Positions 35,801 through 50,800 of a DNA stretch of 64,000 bases are shown piece after piece (the stretch's first letter is position 1; each line of letters opens with the position of its first letter). The notes beneath the pieces are model-generated. The model saw only the letters and a program-made list of their open reading frames with translations, was not told the DNA's origin and did not search any database. This DNA comes from Liolophura sinensis (lineage: Eukaryota > Mollusca > Polyplacophora > Chitonida > Chitonidae). Location of the stretch: the NCBI RefSeq assembly GCF_032854445.1, contig NC_088300.1:46059682-46123681 (forward strand). Reading direction: 5' to 3'. The position numbers and the translations under genes were made by a program.

Positions 35801-38800
35801 TAGTACGCATAATTTATATAGAGTTTCTAGTGATCTTTGCTTATATTATTTCATTTTTTCTTCCACTTTAATCTAGCTTTAAAACTTTAGAAACATTCAG
35901 TGCAAACATGCAAACCATGCAAACATGGTCTTAAAAAAAAATGCATTTATTTTTTGGAAAAGCTTAGCCCACAGGCCATTCATTTCCTTCATTTACAAGT
36001 GGCAGCATTTTTCATGAAAGTACTGAGAGTAGCTGGCATTTCATACATTTTGTACAGATTTTAATGAAGAGTTTTAAATGTCAGACTTATGGAATATGGA
36101 GTATCTTCTGGCTTGCTCTTTCCTGTTGACATTTATTTGTTATCTCCATGCTATCCATTTGACATGGGAGTAGTATCTGTGACATCCTGCACATGGGTGG
36201 AAAAGGCCTTAAGCTTAGCTGAGGCTAGTTCCGGCATATCATATTACAGTGCAGTGCTTTCCTTGGAAATGGTTCATATTTCTCTTCAGGTTGGTGTGGT
36301 TTCTCCAATCCTATAGTTGATTCCTTCTCAAAACAAGACAGTAACTCCTTAGTGTTTTTCAGGGCAAGGACAGAAAAGCCCAGGCGAACAATATGGGTTG
36401 TTGGGTGTATGATGAATAAAATAGTCCGACAAGTACACTCCCTGAACATTCCTACATACTGATCACTTCCAGTCAGACACATTTTCCATGAAAATTAATC
36501 TTACATACCTTTTCTGCCTCAAACTGTATCCTTCTTAAAATGATGTATTTGTTTGTTTTTGTATCTACAATGTGCTCAGAAATATTTTTTATTTATGTAG
36601 TGAAGGACATATGTGGACGGAGGATGACTAAATGTTGAAGAAATATAGTTCAAGAGTGTACAGCGAGCTAATAGCAATTAACCATTCACTTGAAAACTAA
36701 GGAAATATTGTGTTCAAAAATTAAAGAATTACAAAAAACAGTTTATGAAAATTTATTCTGTATCTTGGAAAGCAGTGCTTAAAACAGATATGAAGTGAAA
36801 AGTTATGTTGTTAGGCAGATTGTATCTTTCAGAAGTTCTCTCATAGGTTATCTGTCCATGCTGTTGAAAGTGAGAAACATAAGATGACTTTATTTATTTT
36901 GTTAAGAATATCATTTTGATCAGATTCCTAGAATACATTAGATCACTGACTGAATGAGTTGTGGTTTAGAGGAGGGGTACTCTGTAGGACATGAGGTCAG
37001 AGGTCATCTAAATATTTGGCCCAATCCACAGACACAACAGAGCAATCTGGTTCCTGTCAAGCCACCTCATCAGATAACAAAGTTTACAATTGGTAGTCAT
37101 GTGTCTATCAAGTTAACAGAACTGCTGACATGAAGGACATACAGGGAGTTGGGGTCCACCAAGTAGCTGCTTTTTCCTGAGGTTGCCATAGATATTATTT
37201 AGTAACTGAAAAGGGTTTTGTAAAAAAAACAAATGTGTGGTCAACAATACCCTGTCAGCAATAGAACATTTTTAAGTCAGTGCAGTCTGACATAGTTCAC
37301 TTAGACCCTCAGATTGTTCAACAAACATTTTGAAACCGTTTCATAATAAATGTCATTAATTTTACCAAAAGTAGTAAAAGATAAAGTAGAGAACTATGTA
37401 TGTATATATATGTGTATATTTGTGGCATAAAGAATAAGGATATGTGTAATTAAATGTGTGAAACTGCAGCAGATATAATAATAAAAATATGTTTTAATTT
37501 GAGGGTAAATAAGTGTCCTAAATATATTTGTTTATGGCACATACTTTATATAAAATTATAAAAATATGTAAACATAGGAAGGAGTGAAGCATTCTTGATT
37601 ATTTTCTAAAACAAGCAGGAAAGAAATGTATGTAGATGCCAAGTTTTTGGCTTTAATTACATAGCGCTGTTTTTAAATGTCTTTTTTCCAAATTTTGTCT
37701 GCTTACATGCTGTTCACTCTGTCGTACTTTAACTATGGCCAGTACTTAAGGTGAGCACTTTTTGGGTTTACCACTCATGTCTTTCACTGGGTTGGGTTTC
37801 ATACATCATAGTAGCTACAGTATTGAAAGTGTTGGCAGATGTTGTCTTATCTTATGACTCATACACCAAGTGATTAGTTTGGCCTGGTATGAGACTCCAT
37901 CATGTTGATCACTGACAGTTCTGATTGGCTCACACAAGAACCTCCTGCTCTGCCTGACAACCAGACTTTCTGGGTATTGCAGGCAAAGGGCCAAAGTTGT
38001 GAAGTAGCCAAGCTGTTGTGAAGGCATTCCTCTTACATAACAGACTTCTAGTCAGTTTGACATATTGTAATCTTAACAAAAACTTTTTGCCACTTTCATA
38101 AACAAGGTTTTGTAACTTTTCATTTACATACTTGGCAGTATAACATGTATATCCGAGAGAACTACGGGGTGTTGAGAAATAATTTTTGTACAGCTTTCAT
38201 CCTTTGTAACACAAACCAACCTTTTTTCGCATCATTTTCATAAAAAAAATGCGTGCATAAGTTTCACCGAAAAAAGTGCTTTAGAGGCTGAAAAAGTTGA
38301 AGATGTACAGTACATAGAAAACATCATATAGATGAACATAATTTCTGGTAGGAGGGAGTTAATTTGGTTTTCATTCTAACAGAGGTAGTGAATGTAATGA
38401 CAACCAGATGTAGTTACTGTGCTTTGTTTTCACAGTTGATATATACAGGTGGTATGGGCACAACATTTTCTTAAGGTTTGTCTTTTTTTTGACCTGAGGG
38501 GTGTTTAGCATATATTCTCATAATATCTTCCATGTGCATATATACTGATATTGTATTATGATTTCAAGTGGTCCTTCAGCTATGGGTTTGTGATTTGCAG
38601 AGTACCATGTTTCAGTTACAAATTGTCTAGTTCTGCAATATATGTTTAACCCATAAACCTGACCACCGTCAAATAAATGAAAACAGTAAATAAATAAAAC
38701 AGGTCAAAGTGTTCAACACCAATCAATCAATCAGTCAGTCATTGATAACCGGCATCTTATATGTTTATCTTAACCGATATACTGAAACAATAACATCTCC

Positions 38801-41800
38801 CCCACCCACCACCATCACTGCCATTGCACAAAGTAATAATAAGTGTTACTTCCTAGTTACCTTAGTGACAATATTGTCACCCAGTACTGTATATTATTGT
38901 TCTCCATAGGGTATACTGTACAGAGAGTTTTATGTATCTGACTCCTGCTCACTAGGGGCTACTCTGCAATATGGCTCCTTAAACCTCAGACTGTTAGCAG
39001 AAAGATGGAGGGGCTAATGAGTTTGACTGAATTTTTGCTAGATTCTGTTGGTTATTTACAGTATACATGACTATTTGTTTGGTTGTTATGGTAGAGACCT
39101 GAAATACATGTAATGGGTCAGACCATCTGTTCAGGGAAATGTGATATGATGGCATAAAAATGACTAGGAGATGGTCAAACTTATCTCCACATCAGGGGGG
39201 ATAACCCATGTATGTCTTGTTTCTTATGTTCATGTCACACCCAATCTTTCAAATCAAAGTGATATGTGTGACTTATGTTGTGACTTGTGTCATTTAGTCT
39301 CATGTGATTGTTCATCTTTCATTTTCACTGAATAACATAGTAATTTTATGCTGATTGACATTATATGAACATTATTCATGTAGATCTATACGTTACTTAT
39401 TTACTACTCAGCTGAGCTATTTATTCACCATACAAGTTCTTATTCACACATTTGTACTTTTTTGTTTTAATAATGCGATAAGCTGCATATGCCTCAAAAT
39501 ACCCTCTCTTGCAAAGCACTGCACTGTATGTCCTGTGGAGTTTGCATGCATGTTCTAATTCAGCTTTGTTGAGCTGGGTGTATTAGAACGTTTTTGTTGG
39601 AAGGTTAGCGATTGTACTTCGAGATGCAAGGCAGTTTCACCCGCCCCATCCCCAACTCCGCCCCCACCCCACCCCCCACCCCAGCTCTGCACAGCTTCCT
39701 CCACTATAAATCTGACCATTATCTGAGGAAGATTTTCTTGTGTACAGCAAATAAATGAGAATAAATAAATATGAGGGGGGGGGGGGTGTAATGCTGACAT
39801 TTTTATTTTTTTACAACCAGTACCAACGTTTCTCAAGCATTATTTAGAATGCAGACACACGGGTCACATTTCTTATGGTTACAATTCTTATGTTGGCATA
39901 ATACATATTCATACAACTGTAGAAATATTTGCATAAAATGAGCTATGGAATTATGAGTGTCAGTCATATCGTCAGTGATATGGATTTTTAAACATGGTGG
40001 AAAGACACTTATAATAACTGAAGCAATTGAAGTGATCAGATTTTCATATATTTTTTTATGAATGAAACCAGTTAATTAACAGTAATTACATATGTCAGAA
40101 CATGTGGAACAAATCTATCAGCTCTGAGGATGGAGACCTAACTCATTGACAGAAAACTTGCTCCTGATTTGTTGACAATTTTTTTCATTACCATATTTTT
40201 ATCTGATATATGCCCAGTATTTAAAAACATTTGTTTAGAAAAACACTGTAATTGTTATGTGAGGCACATACATACAATATTGATGCATTGAAAGGTAAGT
40301 ACATCACTAAACCATCTGTGTCACTTGTGTTGAGTTAGCGAGGGTACTGGCACCGTGCCTGACTTGATTGTACATGTAACCAAGCAATTACACCCGGATA
40401 CAGTCAGGTTATTTCCTGTCTAAAATTAGCTCATTTGTTTAACTTTATTCAGACAGTTGGCTGTATTTGAATAATCTAAACATGCATGAGCATCTGTGCT
40501 CAGAGTGTGGTGGATTATTGTTCTCTGAGGAGAACTAGAACAAAGAGAATATATTATGGCCATACAGTGAATAGTCCATGATGTTGCAGACCCATGTGAG
40601 TGACATCTCATGAATATGTATCTCTCTGAAGCAGCCTCTGCCATCCATGTTCTGGGGCCCACAGCTGTGGGTATTGATTTTTTTTTTTTTTTTTTGCCTC
40701 CCTGAGACCAGAGGGCCTGGGGTTCGGTAATATTCATAGGGCTGGTCTAATGATAAATTCTTGGGCTGGGGGAATTCTGTATTGTGTATAGGCTTGGTGT
40801 TATTGGTTTGGTGTAATGCTGGTGCATGGCAAGCTATCCAAGCTTGTGTTAGCAGCTTACAGTGCCTGGCTGTAACAGTGGAGAGTGACTGGGGCTTTAA
40901 CTGGGTTGTGTGTGCTTTGTGTGAGAGTGTACATGTATACCTCTAACCTGGGCAGTTGATGCATTAGGGTGATATAGTGGCCACAGAGAGACAGTGAGAG
41001 CGTACCCACAGGCCTGTGACTGCCTCACTCACCCACCCAGCTCAGCCTGCACCCGCTGTCCGCTCCCCATTATTCCTGTACTTAAGCTGCTATCCACCAC
41101 TGATCTGTTTGATGAGACACCCCCCATATGGTTTTACTTGTGTTTAGCTGAGCAGTTTGCTGCAGGAATCCCTTGTGACTAGTTGTGGCTGGCAGTTTTA
41201 CATACTAGGGGATGTGAGAGAGGAGAGAGGGCGGACGAACAGCGAGGGGAATCATTTTATCCAATCAGGATCAGTCTGGTGGTTGTACAATCAAGCACGC
41301 CGACAGCCGGCCGGCCAGTTATTTTTGTATGGAGAACCGTTATTAGCATTGTGACATTTAATGCATATAATAGGAGAATTGTTCACGGCTGGTGGACTCC
41401 AAAAGCTAAGGCTCTAGCTGTGTGTGAGTGTGAGATACAGTCTATATGTTCACACCATAAAACCACACAGCCAGTATACACACACTTATATGTAGGAGGA
41501 TTATATAAAATAGGAAGCTGCCCTCGTGTAGAGGTCACCCAGATTTGATTTCCCACCAGACGGAAATTATCTACACAAGGTTTTCAGTTACTAAGTGGAT
41601 TTATCACTACAACAACAACAGCAGCAATGTCAATGAGCAGTCGAACGCCCGTTAAGAAGGTTCCCATTCACTTACAGGTAGGTTAGTCTGTATGCTGATC
41701 AGCATAATTTATTACAGAACATGTGATCTGCTGATATATAATTAAATCAGGATGCTTGTTTGAGAGTGAGCTCAATTAAGCCTGATTTGTATGATTGGTA

Positions 41801-44800
41801 TGATTTTGTGCAGAGCTGAGCTTCTGAGCAATTCAACTTGCTCTGATAATCCTAACCATTCAAGTGTTAATAATTATGTGTCTGATGTATTAAAAATGGT
41901 GATGTATTATTGTGATCAAATATACATGTTAATGTATTAGTGTGTTCAAACACACATGTTGATGTATGTATTGCAGGCTTGCATATGAGTGGGCTCTAGT
42001 TGTGTGCATTTAGGCCTATGTTGTGATGACGATATCAAAAAAGTTACACTGTTACAGGTGTATAAAGTCTTAATGTCCATGAAAAGGAGGAGCTGACCAC
42101 ATTATATTGATTTTGAACCGTTCACGTCAGCATTCAAAGATGTAGGTCATGCGATTACAAGGTCTTGCTGCTCCCTTCTGAACCGGCTTGGCACGACTTC
42201 TACTTGCACGTGGATCTGAGGTCGCCTTTGTTTAATCTGTCATTAATGACTTAATATAGGACTTTCCAGCAAAATTTAGACTCTCAGGATAAATTAGCAG
42301 TGCAGAGATACTGTGGCAAGAGGATTTAGGCTAGGAGCGCTAATTAGGGTAACACTGCAATACAGCTAGAATTAAAATTTTCATCCTGAACTGAAAATTG
42401 CTTATAGGGATATACAATGCATGAAAACAGAAGTTAACATTGGACATTCAGATTTTACAGCTAGCATTGGATGTTACAACAATAGGGTCAGATTTTACAA
42501 CTAGCATTGAAGTGTACAGCTAGAGATTACTAGGATAGACATCGCATGTAGCCAGGGGTGTAGACATTCTGGGATGTGTGTAACTCATGTGGTAGGCTCG
42601 TATATGTACACATGCATTAGTCATTTCCCGCCAGCCCACAATAGCTGCAGCTGTGAACATCTTAGTTGAATAGAATCATTGGGTGTGAAAGACGTTGTAC
42701 TTATAGATGTACGTAAGATGACGTTTAAATACTGTGCATTCTAGTGTTGTATAAGGATGTCAGGACTTATATTTATACTCCATGCGACTATCAACCTCAT
42801 TGTTGTAATTCACATTTTAAATTCAGTGTGATATTTATAAAATATATTAGTGTTTAGATTATGCATTTTTAAAGAGTCTATAGATAAAGTTTTGGTGTTT
42901 TCTTGGCTTTACGCAATTTATGTTCAAGCCCCATTTAGCATGTATTGTGGGACAACCAGATGTATGGCAGAAGAAAACCTAGCTGGTAGAGTCTGATAGA
43001 AAGTTACCCACCACACCTTGCCAGGTACCTGAGCATTGGTCTAACACTGCCCTGGTGCAAATGTCTGTGGTGAATTCTGTCTACTTAAACTATCAGTTAC
43101 TGGGCTGTTTTGCCTGCCAGAAAGTGACTAAGCACACCGGAACTAGTCCAAGGCATTCATCTAAGTTAGATTGGTTCCAAAGTAGCATTCGTACTAAAAT
43201 CTTAACACAAGGTTTCAATTAGCCTTGGGTTTTTTTGCCAAGTGTCTGTTAAGGTACAGTCACTTGTTTGGTTCAGGATATGTATTTTTTTCTTTGTGTG
43301 TCAGTGTTTGTGGGACTCTGACTATTTAAAGGTTACTTTTCTGCTAGTCTGTTGTTATTGTGGCGCTCTCTTTCGGTGCAGCGCTAAGTATAGGGCAAAT
43401 CAGATAGTATCTGTTACATTGCACTCTAGACTATGTGCATCAACAACCTGTTGGAATACTACAAAAGAGCAGGCAAACTGCATGTTTGTCCCAAAGCTGC
43501 CATACATGTACATGTACATTATATGAGGTATTTTTATTGCAAATTGCATTATAAAATTATGGAATATTTGTAAGAATCTGAAGGAAAAGAAAATAACAGT
43601 GGTACCTAGAGGGAAAGAATTAAAATATAAAATAAATATCAGGTGGAGTGTTCTTGATGTAAACTTCAAGATAATAATGTAGTTTTGGAGTGATTTCTAG
43701 TTTAAAGTTGCAGTGCAGTAGCTACACAAATCACACATGACTGAAATATTATAGAATCATTGTGCACACTTTAGTGTTTAACCCTGGGCACCTTGTAAGT
43801 TGAAAGTTTTAACCATTGTGGACAGACCTGTGCTGTTGAAATAAAAGATGCATTCTTGTTAACTTCAGGTATATGTAATTAGTACCAAAATAACCTGTGG
43901 ATACAAAACTATACAAATTTTTTCCTGGCCCTTTGGGCATAGAATTAGGAGATGAATTCCAGTTTGTCTGGTTGTTGAGGATTATATTTTGAACTTTTGC
44001 AATATGTTAGAAATTCAAATTTAAAAAGCTACTGATGTGGAATGAGGACATGATTTTTTTGCTTTATTCTTGTCTGTAAACAATTCTCATGTATTGTGCA
44101 TGATGATATCCTCACTAATTAAACCATCCATCACAAAGTAGCTTTATTCATCTCTAAACACCAAACTCCTCATAAGCTGACAGACTTGTGTGAAGTTTTG
44201 ACACAACTGTCGCTAAGAAAAACCTGTTTTCTCTCATTTTTGCAAAATATGCGGAGTTAAGAACTCAGGAATTCTGCTGTTTTTTTTTTTCTCATGATTG
44301 ATTTCACCTGTACTTCTTCCAACATAATAATACCTGTCCTGGTCCATCTGTTACAGCATAATGAAGTATTTGGTGGTGGAAGGGTGAGGGGGATTTGAGT
44401 TATACAGGAGTTCAATGCAAGACCAGCTGTGCTCCTGCTGACACATCACCAGCTACCACAGTCATAAGCTCAGCACACTGCTACCAACAGCTTGAACTGT
44501 AATTGTACATGCAGTAATTGCCAGTAATGATGAAGTCTATATGTACCTGTGACACTGAGGGTAGTGTGATGTTGTGTACATATTATTTCATGCATAAACT
44601 GTACTTCACCTAAAACTTGTTGTGTAAAAAGGCACTTCCTATAAAACACCTAAACATATACTTTTGATAAGAACACTTTGAATTTTTCTAGTAATAATCT
44701 AATCAGACAATTAACTCCAAAGCGACCAATGAAGGTGGATGAACCAATCAGAATAAAGCAAAATGTGTCAATTGAAATATGCAAGACTTTGGTGGAATTG

Positions 44801-47800
44801 CATTAGATTTAGATATCTTTGTGAGAGCATTTAAATGTCTTTGTGATCAGTAATTGAGTGATTGATTGACTCATGAATTGATTGATTTTAGTCAACATTA
44901 TACACATATTATGCATGAATATTCTGTGTGCATACTCTGCAAATTGATCAGAAACACATGTATTATAGCTACAAGTACCTTAACTTGACTTTTCACAGTT
45001 ATATGAATGGGAGCAAAGTTTGAGCATTTAATCTCACAGGGCCGTCAGAATTGAAATGAAGCAGACACATATCCTGTCATACACAGTCCATATACACTGT
45101 ATTCAGCAGTCTCCCATGAGGCTAGATTTATCTGTGAATGTCTCAAGACTGAGATAAACCAGATATTAGTGTGTATGTTTTCCTATAAAATATTTTGGTT
45201 TGGTCTGCCTTGGTGTCACAGTCCTAGAGGCTGCATGGGGCGTGACTGTAGCTGACAGGGAGATAGAGGCCAGAACCAGGGCTAAGGGCAGCCTCAAGTG
45301 AGTGTATACAACCAGTAATAAACTCACCATTGGAGTGTGTAGCCCGGTAAATTACACCAGGACAACCAGACCAAATTACCTTCATGGAAACCCATAGCCT
45401 GCCTCAAGGCTGTGGTAAGGCCACACCGAGTTTATTTCTCGCTACTTGACTGACGAATTTGGTGGATTGAGAATTTGCTATCAGCTGATAGATTGCACTG
45501 GTTTTGGTGATAACAGGCATTGTTGTGTATTGTGTCAGCATGGCCCTTTACCAGGAGCTTGTTGATTGCATAGGCCTGTTTCTAACACAGTCCTGGTATG
45601 ACTGACGTTTTCAGTGCAGTAACTCCTGCTGCCCATTGTTATGTATGCCTTGTTTTCATACTTCCACTAGAGAACAGGATTAGAGTCATATCACCGTTCC
45701 TGTGGAAAAGCAATTTTATTGGACACACACACAGGTGAAAACTTGTTACTTAACAGTTTTCATTGAAGTAATTTTCTTCTGTAATACATAGTTGTGGATT
45801 GTTATGATCAGTTTGTATATTAAAGGCCATTCTGAATAGTTGTGTCAGTTCTCAATATTCAAGAACTCTAGGCTGTAAAGTCGTTCTGACAGGATAGCTG
45901 GATTGTGTTTCCCTGTGACAGGTTAATGCTGGATTATTCAGGATTAAGTCTCTGTGGGGGATAATCCTTCTTTCTTCTGATTTGCTGATTATCAAATTTA
46001 ATGATGTCTGAAATTATATAGGAAATATGGTGCTTATGATTTTGGACACTTTGCCAAGCAGTGAATGCATATTGTAATCTGGACGTCATGACTAGCTAAC
46101 ACACGCGTACAATTTGGGTACATAACCAAACAATGAAAGTGAAGCCTTATGGTATTCTTCCCTGTTCTAATTTTTTTTTTGCACTGTGGGCTCTCAGACA
46201 CAGATATATCTCTATTTATTTATTTATTTGGTTGGTGCTTAATGCAGCACTCAAGAATCTTTAACTTAGGTGGCAGCAGCCCAGTGTATGGGTCGAGGCA
46301 TATACATGTATGTGTGTTATACAACAGGCTAATGAGTGCTAAACTTGTCATTTAGTCATATTATGCCACATGAGCATGGAACACCCAGATTTGCTCAGGC
46401 ATACATTCTCATCCATGAGACTGAGGCTCAGATATCTGATATAGCTATTGGTGGAAACCAGGCTACATCAAGTGCAATATTATCTCTAAGCCAAGGACAC
46501 ACTACAGGACATACTGGTCTAAATTTATGTGTTATTCAGATCTGCTCTGGCACATTTGTTACCTGACCAATCTCACTATGAGGCTAAAATTGGTTATTCT
46601 CATGTAGTGCAACTCTAACTTGCATGTAGTACAGTCACACTGATTCATCTGCATGTACTCTGTCCAACAGAAATTACATTAGCCTTAATTCTTAACATTT
46701 GACCAGAATAGCATAACTCCTGTTGTATTTTGAAAACATAATGAAGAAGGTAGGTAGTGTCACCTAAGGCTCTAAAATCAGTTGCTAGCATTAGTGGTCC
46801 ATGTAGGTGTAGATTGAGAAGAACTGATCGCACTTTTTTTTCATCTCAGTATACCATGTCTCTTGTGCACAGTAAAGTTCTTTCATTTGTTGTTTATGCT
46901 GAATAGCATGTAAACTTCTGCAATTGTGAACAGTGGTGGGAGTAAATCTAATTTGTGACCTGTTTTCAGGAGGTTGACACATGCACATTCCACTATCTAG
47001 TTGACATAGATATTGCGCTTTCTCACGCCTAAACATTTAGCATTTTACTCCTTTATCTTTAATTAAGTTGCCTGAATAAAAAAGATGGCATTGCTGCTAC
47101 TATAATTAATGACTAGTAGAGCATCTACTGTGTGCGTGTGGAAATGATTGGGTCTTAATTAGTGGAAGACAAACGACCTTCACCTGGTTAAGTGTGATGA
47201 CAGATTGTTCAGTTGTACTCAGCACCATGCCAGCTAGCTAATGGCTCATTAATATCCAAACTGTCTCCCCATCTTTGTACTTGTGTTGCTGGGGAGAGCC
47301 TGTCCCAGTACATAAGACAGATCAAAATGCTATACTGCTTCGGCAAGGGAGGCTGGGGAAAATGGAAGAAACTTTTTCATGAATATCAAAGTCAGCCAGA
47401 TATTGCCTAGTGTGGTCTGTACAATGAGCTCAGCAGGCACATATTTATTGATTTCATTGGAAGGCAGGATGATATCCTACTGGAGAAATCTGAATATAAC
47501 ACCCAAAGGACAATTTTGGATAAAATTTTTGGGTTAATACCATAATAATAATGTTGAAGAGCTTTTAAGTCATTGGACATATGTCTGTAACATAGGGAAG
47601 CAAAACGCCTGCATCAGTTCTTGGAGTGGAATAGAAGCTTAAGGGAAACATATATCCCTAGATTCCGTTGGTCAATCAGAACAGACACTAAAGCACAGAG
47701 TATCACATTTAATTTATGCATGGTTTAATCGAGATCAGGTCAACCCTCTATTCACCTGATGGTTGGCCAGCTGATGAGACTTGCCTGTTTTGTGTATTTT

Positions 47801-50800
47801 AGAGAAGCCTACTACTCTGTTCTGGTTGATATATTACAGAGGCAGGGTTTTGGAGCACCACTTTCTCCCATGTCAGTTTGTGGGGAAGCTTATCACCCTC
47901 TCCACCCAGGCCAGATTCCTTTAGGCTGTGTCAGACCTAAATATACAGAAGATGCAGATGATGAAGATCTGCTGCTGCTGCTGCTGCAACTGCTTGAGAT
48001 TCCACAATGTGCTAAGTTTTAACTGTAAGGAATGCAGCTTCCTTCTTGTATACACCATGAGGTGCAAGATGTTTGCTAAACCAATGGCACTGCCCTGAAT
48101 AATGGTATCTGTAATGTGCAGGTTTTGAGTGTGGCTTTTTACTTGCAGTCATGATCATGTTACTCGCTTAATTACATAACAGCCTGCCTCCTACCAGAAT
48201 ATTTGAAGAAACCATGTCATTTCATCAGTTATGTCATTTCTGCTGCCCATTGTTGAAATGTGTGGCTAAACTTAGACTTTACTACCTGCCAAAATTAAAC
48301 CATTGTTTGTCGCTAGTTTCTAAGGCACCAGTAGACCACAACAGCTCCATTGCATATATTAACAGCCAACATGGCGTGCATTCTGCTCATATTCATTTAT
48401 ATGATTGTCTCAGAGATTCATGTTTGACATGTACAAGTGTCAAGTACATCTGATTCATTTGGGCACTTCTTTGAGTTCCATAATTTGGGCTAAAATTGAA
48501 ACATTGTCAAACTGCATGTATCTTTAACATTTGGCTACATGTGCAATTTAATAAAATGTTTGAGATGTTTTTAAATCACACATTTTAACCATCAAATTAA
48601 AATATATTTTATCAGATGAAGATATTTTTAAAACTTTGAAAAAATTTTTTAATTTTGAAGTTTGGACTTTTTTGAAAGGTAGGTTCCAGATCACAAACCT
48701 TTTATGGGCATGAAGAACTGACTGGATATTTATATGCATGCATTTCCAGTTCTAACATATTATTGTCCACTACCATTTCCAAGATACCTTGGACATACAT
48801 GTTCTCTGTGACCAACAGAATAGTGTAACAATGCCTACTGGACATTATCAGTTAATTTACTCATTCCAAGCCACTTGTCTGGGTTTATCCACTGGCTGAA
48901 GACATGGTCATCTGGACTATCTCATCTTCAGACCAGTGCTACCATGTTACCATAGTGACCATTACTATCTGGTTACTTGGGTGACTGGCTGACATGTTCC
49001 ATCACCAGCTGAGGAATCAATGTAGTGGAGTCTGTACAGCAGTGATTGTCCACTCAGACCTTAAGGAATCAAGATGCGTTCTCTGGTCTGTGTGACTGAC
49101 CAGAAAGGCAATGTGCAAAGACATAAAAGTTCGCATAATGTACACCCTAATATGGGTGCACTAGAATGCTCTGGTTGTCTGCTGATGATATCGATGTTTA
49201 GTCTAAATAGAAAAATTTAGTCTCAAAATGGACAATTTTGTATGTCCAGTTTGGCCAAATCGATGTTGCTGTTGCTTTTCAAATCTCCACATGGACTATA
49301 AAATAACTGTCCTAGCAGGTAGTAGATGATACCATGGACTGTTTATTTACGATTATGATGGACATCAGCTGTCATAACTTTTTTATGTGTTAATTGTCTG
49401 CACGACTAATGTATCCATCAGTTGCTTAGCCACTCGTGCTGTTTATTTACTTGTTTATTTGATTGATGTGTTACACTGTGTTAGTCTTAATTATTGATAA
49501 AAATAATAATAAATAGTTTAAAAAAATCTTGATTATTTCAATACTATTTTTTCTATGGACTACTGCTTTCAAAAATAAAAATTATAATAGTTAAAATGAA
49601 AGCCATGTATGTATACATGGTTGTTTATATCCCATGTACATGTAGTAATGGAAGATGGTCTACCAGAGTGTGTAGCTCTGTGTGTAGTTTCATGCTGTGC
49701 GCCCTCTGTGAGTGGGTTTTTTTTTCATCTCTTCATAGTATTTTTTCTTAGGCACCAGCTTCTGGTAGCATATTTTGTGGCAGCCTCTTTGCTCTGAGGT
49801 TAAACAGTTATTTAGAAGGCATTGCCCTGTCACAAAGCTAATGCCTTTGCCAACAAGAAATTTAATCTCCTAGTTTCTTAACTTGTTATTTTTCAAAGTT
49901 TACTAACTGGGTTAAGCACACAGTTTTATATTTGACATTTGTTTTTGTGTGAAGTGGCACGTTTATCACAATCCTCCATGTTTTACAAAACCTTCTAGTC
50001 AGGTTTGTTACTATGGTTATACTCTGGATATTATTGAGTGAAATATTTGACAACTTCAATTTGTCACTTTTTTAAAAAATTTTCTTTCTGTCAATAAAAG
50101 TCACTTGAACTATGCTTTCAAATTACATATGTACATTTTCAACATACCTACACTGAAAGAAAGGAAAAGTCTTTAATTGGTATGCATTTATCTTTTAACA
50201 AAGAAAATGATTCCTGTAGGGTAATGCAGATGGGGGGGGGGGCAACTGTTTGTTAAATGGATTTCATAAGTTTGAAAAAGGAGGTAACATGCAACAACTG
50301 ACATGAACCCACCTTTAACAAAAATGCATTAGCATAAAACACTCATTTTTGGATATGTGGCGTACTGTGAGAAGAAATGCTATTGTTATTTCTCATCATG
50401 GTACTTAATCATGTACGTCAAACTTTCGTTTGACCAGTTGGTCTTAATAACCTAACTGCTCATCATGTAAGCAGCTAGTGTGAGCAAATCACCTGGTCAA
50501 TTGGGCATTAATAGTTCGCCTAATAGCCTGTAGGACGACCATTACCAGTGACCAGTAAGTGTTGATCATTTGGGCGTGTGCCTATGAATATACTGATGAG
50601 CACAGGCCTGACTTAGCCATGGTAACTGACATTTGGCACTTAAGTGACAGCAGTGGAGAACTGACTGATCAATATTCTGCCAGCTGTAAGAGAATGGGTA
50701 TTGTGTACACTGGAGTGTAAGAACCACATACGTTATGTGTACGTGTATATCTATTAATGGCATCTATTAATGGCATATAGGCTATAAACAGACAGAATAA

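Larger units (their letters stand above)
24580..41501 (+). other. CRMP intron 1, between long and short start exons
   Basis: About 17 kb without a supported coding exon. It holds the tandem arrays, SINE copies and microsatellites listed separately. The largest open frames (31123-31515 minus, 27388-27741 plus) have no recognisable domain; the second overlaps a SINE. Confidence 0.6.

Noticed and set aside
47759..48022. 87-codon open frame after a TTTTAG acceptor-like site, ending in an Asp/Glu and poly-Leu stretch
   Set aside because: The poly-Leu comes from a (CTG)6 run. The frame is otherwise unrecognised and could not be linked to any other exon; a terminal exon of an unknown gene is possible but unsupported.
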